A DNA stretch of 64,000 nucleotides from positions 72,001 through 136,000 of the forward strand of contig CM065296.1 of NCBI GenBank assembly GCA_032871835.1, in the 5' to 3' direction. The first letter of the stretch is position 1, and each line of letters starts with the position of its first letter. Shown here piece by piece: positions 10,441 to 19,783 of the stretch. Made by a program: the position numbers and the translations under genes. Under the pieces are notes generated by a model. The model saw nothing but the letters and a program-made list of their open reading frames with translations, made no database searches and was not told the DNA's origin. This DNA comes from Dipteronia dyeriana (lineage: Eukaryota; Streptophyta; Magnoliopsida; Sapindales; Sapindaceae).

Positions 10441-13400
10441 AATCTATACAGACCTGGAGTTTGCAAATATTTCGACCGCCATCTTCTCCTGAATGATCCC
10501 CATATCGTCTTCAGACCAATTGAAATCTTTGTTGTTCGCCAATATGTACTCGATCAATCTCAACTGTGGGGACCACAGTTACCCCTGCAGTTTGACACAT
10601 TAACAAGCGTTAATAAAATATTAGGCTTATACTAATACAATCTAAAAGTGACTATTACGTAATGTCTTACGATTGCTTCTGATGGGGGACATGTTTTCCA
10701 GACACGATGCTGACATCAAAGGGCTTACTTGTCTTCTCAAATTTCAACAGTCCTGCTTCTCGTTTAGTATGAAACCCGGCCTGATGCAACATCGAGAGCA
10801 CAAAGTAGCGTAACGGGGCTACCTGCTGCTTTCGGATATGAGCTTGGACCTTCTGTCTCCAGGGATCGACTATGAACATCTTCCCGCATGTTAGGTCCAC
10901 AGTCACCAGCAGCCAATGTTGGCACCCAATGTTGCACGGTATCAGGACCTGGAAACGTCAACAACAGGTGTTAGGATGTACAAAGCCATTTATATATACA
11001 ATTGCAAACCATGTGAAGTAACACTTACCATGTCAACCTCATGCCATTGACGGCATCCAATCAGGGCACCCCCAAGGACCGTTGTGAGGTCGTCATCCAA
11101 TTGGGGCACTCCAACGGCTCAAGGTGATCTGCCCGCGAGAATCGCGAGGCATCATTTTCCTGTACTGGTGCTCCAGAAAGGACTGCAGAAACAAAAACAT
11201 AAATTTATTATTGTTTTCCACACACACATAAAACAATGCATAATCATTATTAATTTCAGTGCTTACAAAAAATTACGAGTCCAATATTTTAACCATCTGA
11301 CTATACATATTCGGGAAAGCCCATTGATGCTTCTGAAGAATATGGAGGTACACGTCCATATGATGAAAATATAAACACGTTAAGATATGTTAGGATGCTT
11401 ACACATCTAAAACAAATACTAAAATCAGGATTTACGATCCCACATACCTCATCATCAACATCCATGAAGTTCGTCTGCAACCGATGGAACCATACAGCAT
11501 CAACAAGCTCCAGCAAATCAATATCACGTCTGCTTTAATGTTCCATCAGCTACACATTTATATAATGCATTACAAGAAAAACGGCCACCTAAATGACAAT
11601 GAATTTTACTTACAGTTCCTCATTTAAGTTCTTCTTGAAAGCTTAGTACGCCTTCAACTGGTCACCGTCCACCAGTCCCTAGGGATTAAATACATGGTCA
11701 GGTCCTTCTACTATTACCCTCGCTCTCTTAGGTTGGCACGGATCTGTGTACGGGCTAACCAACTGCCAACCGAGCTTCAGTACACGTCTGTGTTGTCGAA
11801 CTCCCCCTGACGGAGTGTGCTGAGATGAGGATGAGAGAGGGGGAACCTGCTACTAGAGGAGATATGGAGAGGGAGCCTGCTGCTCTGTCAGAGGTGGAGG
11901 GGAGGGGGAGCCTACTGCTTTGTCAGAGGTGGAGGGGGAGGGAGAGCCTGCTGCTCGGTCGGAGGTGGAGGGGGAGCCCACTGCTCGCTAAGAGGTGGCG
12001 GGAGGGCCTTTTCCTCGCTAAGAGGTGGCGGGGGAGCCTGCGAATGGCTCTGAGGGGGAGGGTGGCCAGACCGGCCGGCTTCTAGCTCAGAGGGTGAGGG
12101 GAGGGGGAGACTGAGCCCCACTATCCAGAAATGCCCCTCTGGTATGTGGATCCTCTGTATGGGTCTTGAAGCCCTGAAGGCCCCCGATCAATGCATGCAA
12201 CTCCCTATGTTGTTGATGTCGATCCACCTCGCTCTTCCGGAACAAATAAAGCAACTCCTGGTGCTATTGTTTTAGATCCTTCTCACTTTTTCGGAGGGCT
12301 TCACGTAACTCTTTCTAGTTATGTTCTAAACGGGCTTGAAATCATGCAACTTTGTTAATACGAAAAAAATCAACAACTCTTGTTAATAAAAAGAAAAATA
12401 TCATTTCAACTTACCTCTCTATCAAGTCGAACGCCTGCACGGGAATCCCCTGTAGCGGAACCAGTTCCTGGGGTGGTAAACCGAACCTGCCTCACTCGTC
12501 GATGAGACGGCTCAATTTGCCAGTGTCCATGCCTCTGTAATCTGGACCTGTAGGGTCTGAAGCCTCCGTCTCAGTACACCTCCCACCCTCACCCTCCTCA
12601 TCTGGACGAACTGCACTTGTAGTCGGCTCAAGGACAGTAGGAAGGTGAACCCTGTCGTCCTGCACATACGGGCTCCCCCCCCTCACTTAGGCCTATAAAG
12701 TACGGGGCCACCGCCTCAGCTGCTGTGGGCACGATTTTCGTCCTCGCCGACATCTGAAAGCGTATTTAGATGAATGTTATTGTTACTTATCGTAAGTAAT
12801 ATAAATTACTTAACAAAAAAATAAATTACCCTAGCACTAAAAATCTTCTCCAACTTCTTCCCTCTAGGTTGTTTGGTCAACTCCCACTTCAACAACCGAG
12901 GGAAAAGGTCTGTAACCCTTCGAGTCCCGAAAACGACGCCCAGTTGAGGGATCAACTCAAAAGCAAATATCTGCATCAAAGATACGTACAGTTATAATCC
13001 AAAACAATTTTGGAGTCAAAATTAAATGTACATGTTGAAAATCAAATTTCTTACCAAAAGGGCGTGTGATAGACCGTAGATGTTGTACCCCTCCACGGAA
13101 TGTCCAACATCGCCCTGTGACTGTTGCCGTCTCTCCTCACGACGTCGCGGTAAGGCATGCTTGAATGAAAATATAGAATACCTATAGACGTGGGCACCCC
13201 ACGGGAACGCATTAAAGGCATTGAGGTCATCTACCAACCGAAATTGTTAAACTGGAATCTTCAATCTCCGTCCACCCCCATCAGTATCCAGTTCAACATG
13301 TAAATGAGGCACAACTTCACAGCATCGTACGCCTGTTGAAACTCTCCCTGCGTAACAACAACCCTCAAGTCATCCAACGATACCTCATCATGTCCAGGAA

Positions 13401-13818
13401 AATACCGTTGATGTATGTCATTCTCAACTGCAACATACATACTCGTATCAGGTACAACTCCAAAACGTAATCCGGTGATGAGGCTAAATTCCACCTTCAA
13501 AAACCTCACCACATGGTTCCCTAACAAGAACCGCATCTCATATGTCAGCCCGTCATGGTCTAACTCCCGCAACAGCATCTGATGAATAACACCACCTGAA
13601 AACTTCAGCTCCCGGTGCATCGACATGAAATGCCCAAAATAGGAGGCCATGAACCGACGGCAATCTTTAAATGCAAACTCTTCACGGACCCGATTAAGTG
13701 CATCGTCTATATGGGCGAGGGCTTCAAAATGGTGATGTCGGGTCAATTTTCCCTTAAACCAATCTCTCTCTGCAGTTTTAAGCAATTCCTTCATACTGCT
13801 CGTCATCTGCAATGTCAC
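10441..13818 (-). pseudogene. Ulp1-type cysteine protease with DUF1985-like N-terminus (MULE cargo), broken
   Basis: Resembles the ULP-like genes carried by KAONASHI MULEs; true Ulp1 enzymes remove SUMO from proteins. On the minus strand: 13818-13261 is a DUF1985-like domain (HFEALAHIDDALNRV, LGNHVVRFLKVEFSLITGLRFG); after a frameshift and one stop the same domain continues at 13237-13055 (LVDDLNAFNAFPWG, then HALPRRREERRQQ). A proline-rich linker lies at 12121-11912. A splice donor GAG|GTATGT follows MDVDDE near 11447. The catalytic part is at 10960-10441: His in GCQHWLLVTVDL, Asp in FIVDPW, Cys in GNCGPH near 10550, after which a one-base shift is needed to follow LRLIEYILANN to the stop. 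His, Asp and Cys are kept; the helper Gln is not evident. Intron boundaries in between are uncertain. Confidence 0.8.
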
Positions 13819-13859
13819 AGAAACAGTACATCAGTAAACTACACAAAAACTAGAAAATA

Positions 13860-14640
13860 TTCTCTATCGTTTGAAACAAATTCTCGATACTTTTAAAATA
13901 TTCTCGATCCTTTGAAAAAGTTTTCTATTTGTTTATAAAATTCTCGATCCTTTGCAAATAGGCTCGATCCTTTGTAAAACCTCTCGATTCATTGAAAAAT
14001 CTTCTCGATCATTTGAAAAAGTTCTCGACTCTTTAAAAAACATTCTCGATCGTTAGAAAATATTCTCGATCCTTTGAAAATACTCTCGATCCTTTGAAAA
14101 ACCTTTCGATTCTTTGAAAAACTTTCTCGATAAATTTAAAAAATCTCGACCCTTTGAAAATATTCTCGAACCTTTGAAAATAGTCTCTATCCTTTGAAAA
14201 ACATCTCGATCCTTTAAAAAACCTCTCGATTCTTTGAAAAATCTTCTCGATCATTTTATAAAATCTGGACCCTTTGAAAAACATTTTCGATCGTTTGAAA
14301 ACATTCTCGATCCTTTGAAAATAGTCTAGATACTTTGACAAACCTCTCGATTCGATGACAAATCTTCTCGATTTGATCATTTTAAAAAATCTCGATCCTT
14401 GGAAAACATTTTCGATCGTTATCAAAATATTCTCGATCCTTTCAAAATAGTCTGGATCCTTTGAAAAATCTCTCGATTCTTTGAAAAATATTCTCGATCA
14501 TTTAATAAAAGCTCGATCACGTTGAAAAACATTTTCGATCACTTTGAAAAACCTCTCGAATCTTTCTAAAAAATTTCCTCAATCTCGTTTGAAATATTCT
14601 CGATTTATTTTTATTTAAAAACAAAAATTGCTCGATACTA
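13860..14640. repeat. TTCTCGATCCTTTGAAAA minisatellite upstream of the Ulp1-like gene
   Basis: Some 35 degenerate units of about 20-22 bp with the core TTCTCGATCCTTTGAAAAA. It lies between the right TIR and the 5' end of the minus-strand protease gene. The core is the same as in the left array and in the same plus-strand orientation. The frame at 14033-14425 is a repeat artefact. Confidence 0.88.
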
Positions 14641-15048
14641 GAATATTGAACCTCATTTCAAACCCAAACCAAAACCACAATCAGTCTTAACCCTAATCTT
14701 CAATTTCAATCAACAGAACAACTCTAAAATGCAATAATAAGTTATGAACAACATATCGATAAATAAAACAAACTGAACTTACCTCTGTCATCGCTGCAAA
14801 ATGTACTGTATTGCCGTTCCGGTCAATAAGCTGTCGATTTTCTCGCCGTCGATTTCGTTGTTGTCGGTTTCTTTCTCGATTTCTTTCTCACTGTTACTTT
14901 TCTCAGACTCACAAAACGAAAACTTTTCTCTTTTTTTCATTTTTATCGGGGTATTCTCATCTCTTTACGTTAAATGGTGCCTTTTAAACTTACATTACTA
15001 AACTGATGATATTTGCACAACACCCCTCTCAAATAGTGTCATTTATTT

Positions 15049-15057
15049 TTCGAGCCC

Positions 15058-15122
<65 letters not shown>

Positions 15123-15896
15123 TATATATATATATATATATGAGTCGTTAGAAATTAAAAAAAAAACTTGTTTGATAAATTTTAATTTGCTCAACTAATC
15201 AAAATTCTAATTTCTATTACATACATATATTTAAAAACATTTATTGGAAAATTTAATAAAATTATATTTTTTAAAACATATATAGTCGTGTTATGAGTCT
15301 ATACACTATAGGAGACTAGTGAAATCAAATGTAATAAGCATGATTTAGAATTTTAATCTCACTACAAGTGAGATATTTTTCATCTTGTAATTTAATGAAC
15401 AAATGTAAGATCCGGATTCTTAATTTATATGGGTAATTGAATTATTAACGTGTCTCTTAGTATGAAAAAGATGGTGCAAAATAAATAATATTTGTTTAAT
15501 ATTTTTTTTGAATTTTTTAAAAATAAATGATTTTAAAGAAAATTTATTAGATTTCAAATTTTACTCATTCAAAATAATAATAATTTTTAATTTATATAAG
15601 AGATCGGTTTTAAGGGAAACTAATATCTTGTTTTAAAATAAATCCATATCAATTTGTCCAAAAACCGTTATCTTTTTAAACCGCAATATTTAAGACATTA
15701 GTTTTACATGAACCGATGTCTAAACGTTTTTTTATATCGGTTTGTCCAAAAACTATTGCCTTTTCAAACTGCATTAGTTAAAACATTAGTTTTTTATGAA
15801 TCAATATCTAAAAGTCTTTTTAAAATCGATTATCTACAAACCGACGTAAAGCACCAATATCTTTTAACATTTTTATAATAGTGTAAAAACTAAATC
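15049..15896. other. Right part of the CACTA-like element with (AT)n tract
   Basis: No gene. 15058-15141 is an (AT)n microsatellite. From about 15600 onward lie the ATCGGTT/AACCGAT subterminal motifs leading to the CACTA end at 15883. Confidence 0.7.
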
Positions 15897-16072
15897 TACT
15901 ACAGCCATCTTACACTATATTCTCATGACAGTCCAATTTCAAATGCAATCAATATTGATCACGAATCATGATAATCTTCTTTTACACAGTATATGCGACT
16001 TCTAAATACACTTAGTCATCCCCAACACATTTCAATCAAAATGTAAGTACACGTAAGAATGTAAGATGCTCT
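15897..16072. repeat. Inverted copy of the 4165-4353 MITE core
   Basis: About 176 bp matching the reverse complement of 4165-4353 at roughly 85 percent by eye (shared CACGAATCATGATAATCTTCT and AAAATGTAAGTACACGTAAG). The bordering TIRs of the left copy are missing. Confidence 0.75.
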
Positions 16073-17120
16073 TTTTTCTTGCATTTGTTCTCTATAAATA
16101 GCACTCACACTTCACCAATTTGACACAAAGCCAATCCAAGCAAATCTCTCATCTTCTATACTTCACATGTTGGTTTTGAGTGTTTGAACATTTTTTCCAG
16201 TACCTTTTTGCATGAATTTTTCCAAGAAACCCCCCAGCCCCCGCCCGGCAATGAGAGTTCAACAAATTTTAGATTATGATACTGTTTAGAGAATATGATA
16301 ATTGCAACTTAGCCCTCCATTTTATAAATAATATAAATTTCTTCCATAGTTTTTGTCAAGACAAAATCAATCACTTTTAGTATTTTAACTGCTTATGATT
16401 CCATACATTATTTTCTAATATAATCTATATATGGGTTCAACTACTACACAGTTACTTTATAGTTACAGGGTTAATTTCCAATCATTGGATTTTAATCCAA
16501 AGGATTATAAAAAAATCAAATATTTGAAAATTTATAACAAAGTAAAACTAAAAGGAAATAACTTCCTCTCGTAATTACCCTAACAACTATATACAAAATG
16601 TAAGTATTTTTATTTTTATTAGGTACTCAATAGAACAACTAAATATATTAATGGTGCAATGATATTTTAAATATTTTATATGAATTATATATTTTTGAAT
16701 TAGAAATTACTGAAAGAGATATTTCATCTATGTACCAAGATAAAAGATCATTTTTTTCACAAATTCTTTAATTATGTATATTAAAATGGAAATCACCAAG
16801 AAATTTAAATAAATTTGATTATAGATGAATTTTGAAATACAAAATAGAGCCAAGTTTCATTTTGATTCTCAAAGTTAGTGTCATTATTATTATTATTATT
16901 ATTATTTGAAATACAACTACTATCAGGACCTGACGAGATTAATTAGACTCTACAAGAACGATCCGGAATACTACTCTCACTATCGGAGAGAAAGCTGTTC
17001 CCACAAACCGGAAGAAAAACTCCTCACATATGTTTATAAAATGTGTATGGTGGGACTCAAACCCCTGACCACTAGGTGTGGAAAGGAGATGCACAATCAT
17101 CTCTACTAGGTGACGTTTTA

Positions 17121-17154
<34 letters not shown>

Positions 17155-17363
17155 CATCATCATCATCATCTTAAAGACTAAACGGCATTACATTTTGGTA
17201 TATTAATATATTTTTCTTACATGACCTTTAATGTTAGCTTTTATCTTGGCCCCTAGAAACCAGGATTATATATTTTTCTTACATGACCTTTAATGTTAGT
17301 TTTTATCTTGGTCCCCCAAAGTCAAAATCCTGGTTTTACCTCTGGTCGTAGCTTAGGTGAAAC
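16073..17363. other. Old promoter-like segment and AT-rich spacer, microsatellites, short tandem duplication
   Basis: TATAAATAG at about 16094-16102 is followed by a leader-like stretch that contains GTTGGTTTTGAGTGTTTGAA, also seen at 3088. No coding frame follows. (ATT)n runs lie at 16883-16904 and 17118-17172 (passing into TCA repeats). A tandem duplication of about 62 bp (TTTTTCTTACATGACCTTTA in each) lies at 17207-17252 and 17268-17313. The small frames here (16906-17109 and its complement) show no domain. Confidence 0.6.
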
Positions 17364-17810
17364 CAGGCTCGGCCCTATGGGGAGCCAAGTGAGGCGACCG
17401 TCTAGGGCCCTCAAAGTTAAAAAAAAAAAAAAGATTTTAGATATAACCCTTATATAAACTATTAGGTCTATAAAAATGAATTTAAAAAAGGCCATTGAAC
17501 ATCTAATTTTTTTCAAACTAATAAACTCATAAAATGAGTTCAAAATAGGTTCATCAAACATATTTCTTTTTAAGAGGCCCAAAAAATATAAAACCCAATT
17601 ATTATAGTGTGTTGAATAATTGAATCATAATCTCAATAATAATTACCTTTTATATATTAAAAAGAAAAAGAAAAAGAAAAGGTATAACACTCTTATTATA
17701 TTGATATTTATAAGTATTTATTAGAGAAAAAAAATCTAGTAAACATACATAAAGATTGCCTCATTTTTTGTACTTCACATCGGATCTCGAAAATCTCAGG
17801 GCCAGCCCTG
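17364..17810. mobile_element. Non-autonomous hAT element (MITE), 447 bp
   Basis: Ends CAGGCTCGGCCCTA and, reversed, CAGGGCTGGCCCTGA; flanked by a perfect 8-bp duplication GGTGAAAC (17356-17363 and 17811-17818). The CAGGG..GGCCCT terminus is a known plant hAT signature. No transposase. It sits in the piece that separates 16206 from 17940 in the duplicated gene-like segment. Confidence 0.92.
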
Positions 17811-18313
17811 GGTGAAACTTGAAAGATTAAATGTTGTATTGTTAACATCCATGTCTGCAAATTATACTATTTTTGTGAAGATTCCAGAAGGTAGCCATGT
17901 AACTATGTAAGCATTGTTTGGTGCCAATATCATCACATTTGTGTTAACTAATGATGACTCGAAATATGGGAAATTAATTAAGAGTAGCGATTGAATTGAA
18001 AAGTTTGATCAGTTCTTTTTGCAGATGTTACAGTTACAGGTATAGTCAATGATATCTATAAGCAATTGATGCATTCAGATAACAATTTGAACCTTTTACA
18101 AACTCATGTATTTCAATAGCAATACTATTTTTTCTCTTGGTAAAACAACTTGAACACTCTCAATTCAGAAAAACACTCTTAATTCAGAAAACAAATCAAT
18201 TGAATAAACATCTGAAAATGTATCATGAAGAAGTTTGCCCTTTTTTTTGTCTTTGGTGAGTGGAGTCATGGAGAGGAGAAGAACGAAAGAAGCAATAAAA
18301 GTCTGAAACCTTA
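17811..18313. other. Spacer containing the empty paralogue of the 3147 insertion
   Basis: 17942-18010 pairs with both flanks of the 3147-4086 insert and shows the uninterrupted site (CGAAATATGGGAAATTAATT). No coding frame. Confidence 0.65.
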
Positions 18314-18586
18314 AGGTGACGTTTGGTTACCATGGTGGAATGGTAATTGGAATGGTATTGGGAATGAAAATTTGAATGGAAAAGAATGGGAATCTGATTT
18401 CTTTGTTTGGTTGGGAGTTTAGAATCAGTTTCTAAATCAGAATTATTTGGTTTGGTTAACAATTGAATGGAATAGAATTAATTGTATTCAAACCAAAATA
18501 CCCCTAATTACAAAACATTTATAATAACATGATATGTTATGGATAATAATAATAAAATATGAAAGTATATACAATATTATATTTAT

Positions 18587-18633
<47 letters not shown>

Positions 18634-18710
18634 AACATAATAGATATATCACATAATATATATAATATAAATAATATTATATATATATATTAATATATAT
18701 TTATATATAA
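18314..18710. other. MITE-like end followed by (AT)n tract, left border of viral copy A1
   Basis: 18314-18480 begins GTGACGTTTGGTTACC and contains repeated GGAATGG motifs, like the outer ends of plant MITEs. A reversed counterpart is at 38740-38886. 18590-18625 is a pure (AT)n run and AT-rich DNA continues to the viral junction at about 18708. Confidence 0.5.
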
Positions 18711-18790
18711 CTAGTGAAAGAGGCACATGCGAACTTAACCTTAAATAATGATAGATATAAGCTAGACGAAGAGAGGGACTTTTCAAAACT

Positions 18791-19777
18791 ATGGCAAACA
18801 ACATATTTGATAACACTCCAACTAGACTTTCTTTTGCTATTTCTATTCGTCAAACCCAAACAAACAAAATACAGAACCTTGTTGAATACACCCATATCCC
18901 AGAATCCGCACAGATCACTGAAACCGCTCTCCCCTTGTTGAACCCTTATACCGTGTTCAAGCGCAGCAGATCACTCTCCAGAAGAGTCATTGCCCTTGTC
19001 CAACATCGTTCTCCTCCAATAAAAGAGTATGTCCAATCCACTGCTTTGGATAATTGCTTGATCCCCGCCTCAGCAACTGAACAATATGTTGACCTAGAAA
19101 TTGGTCAACCCCTAATTGATCAATGGATCAAAGAAGGCTACTTTCATCTGCACATCGGAGCCATACGAATAATCCTTAACCTACATGGTAGAAAAGGATT
19201 ACCAATCACGGCCAGGATTGCCCTTCTCAACACAATCTACAAACAATACGAGCACGCCATCATCGGAACGTGCCTGTCAACCCTTCATGCAGGAAGCATT
19301 TCGCTCACTTACTATCCCAATTTCAACATCCCTCTCAGGGATCTGAATCTTCACAACTGTCTCAAGATTCAACTTCAAATAGTAGGAGCTCCTATGATGC
19401 CGAATTCCTATATGGCAACGTTGCACCACCAGATTGCTTACAGGCTTCAAGATCATGCTCTTGATCTTCCTATCCCTGGACATACTGGAGATACCATCTT
19501 CATAAAAGCTGAAAGAGAAGATGAGGTTCCCACCATCATCCAGATTCCTAAACAGCTGCCCAGAGAAAAGCTCAAAGAAATCATGCCTCTCAGGTGGATC
19601 ACTAACTATGAGAAAACCTTTCAAAACACCAGTCCTGTTGTCGCCACAGACACCAAATTCACCAAGTTAGCCGATGGATCCATCCAGACCACCTATGAAC
19701 AAATTGGCACTTCTGCGATACAAGTAACCAGTACCCTAGCCATAGAAACACCACCCAGTGCTCCTTATGTTTTCTAG
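18791..19777 (+). CDS. Pararetroviral movement protein (A1), intact frame
   Basis: 328 codons from ATG 18791 to TAG. It matches the 30K-type movement proteins of Caulimoviridae, which widen plasmodesmata so virus can pass between cells. Visible landmarks: TALDNCLIP, YVDLEIGQPLI, the LHGRKGLPITARIALLN helix region, GTCLSTLHAGSISLTYYPN, and ATLHHQIAYRLQDHALD. The same gene occurs in A2 (46791 and 54348), where it is broken. An in-frame stop lies just past the C-terminus, before the next ORF, in both A1 and A2c, so it was probably a separate ORF rather than the start of the polyprotein. It is the only long undamaged viral gene in A1. Confidence 0.85.
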   Translation: MANNIFDNTPTRLSFAISIRQTQTNKIQNLVEYTHIPESAQITETALPLLNPYTVFKRSRSLSRRVIALVQHRSPPIKEYVQSTALDNCLIPASATEQYVDLEIGQPLIDQWIKEGYFHLHIGAIRIILNLHGRKGLPITARIALLNTIYKQYEHAIIGTCLSTLHAGSISLTYYPNFNIPLRDLNLHNCLKIQLQIVGAPMMPNSYMATLHHQIAYRLQDHALDLPIPGHTGDTIFIKAEREDEVPTIIQIPKQLPREKLKEIMPLRWITNYEKTFQNTSPVVATDTKFTKLADGSIQTTYEQIGTSAIQVTSTLAIETPPSAPYVF

Positions 19778-19783
19778 GTCCTC

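Larger units (their letters stand above)
6026..15048 (+). mobile_element. MULE copy 2 carrying transposase and Ulp1-like protease (KAONASHI type)
   Basis: A 9-kb MULE. The left terminus GAGGAAATGGTGAG at 6026 matches copy 1, and the right terminus near 15048 is a diverged inverted repeat sharing TAAGTTTAAAAGGCA and GTGTTGTG motifs over about 95 bp. Order: left TIR, minisatellite array (6440-7335), transposase on plus (7415-10184), 21-bp repeat (10265-10432), Ulp1/DUF1985 gene on minus (10441-13818), second minisatellite array (13860-14640), right TIR. Convergent transposase plus Ulp1-like gene is the known layout of KAONASHI-type MULEs in Arabidopsis and cucurbits. The left flank (ATATATAGA) and right flank (ATATATAT-rich) do not give a clear 9-bp duplication. 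Both genes are broken, so it is not autonomous. Confidence 0.82.
5700..15883. mobile_element. CACTA-like (En/Spm) element, non-autonomous, interrupted by the MULE
   Basis: Left end CACTACTATAAAAA at 5700; right end TTTTTATAATAGTG at 15870-15883, the inverted form. Both flanking 200-300 bp carry many short ATCGGTT/AACCGAT motifs in both orientations (for example 5728-5870 and 15600-15850), as in CACTA subterminal regions. Flanking triplets are CAA and TAA, so the 3-bp target duplication is imperfect or has mutated. Only about 1.15 kb (5700-6025 and 15049-15883) belongs to this element; the rest is the MULE inserted into it. No CACTA transposase is visible. Confidence 0.62.

Noticed and set aside
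10667..10964. Two overlapping minus-strand frames as separate small genes
   Set aside because: One frame carries the Ulp1 His and Asp motifs; the other is its shadow.
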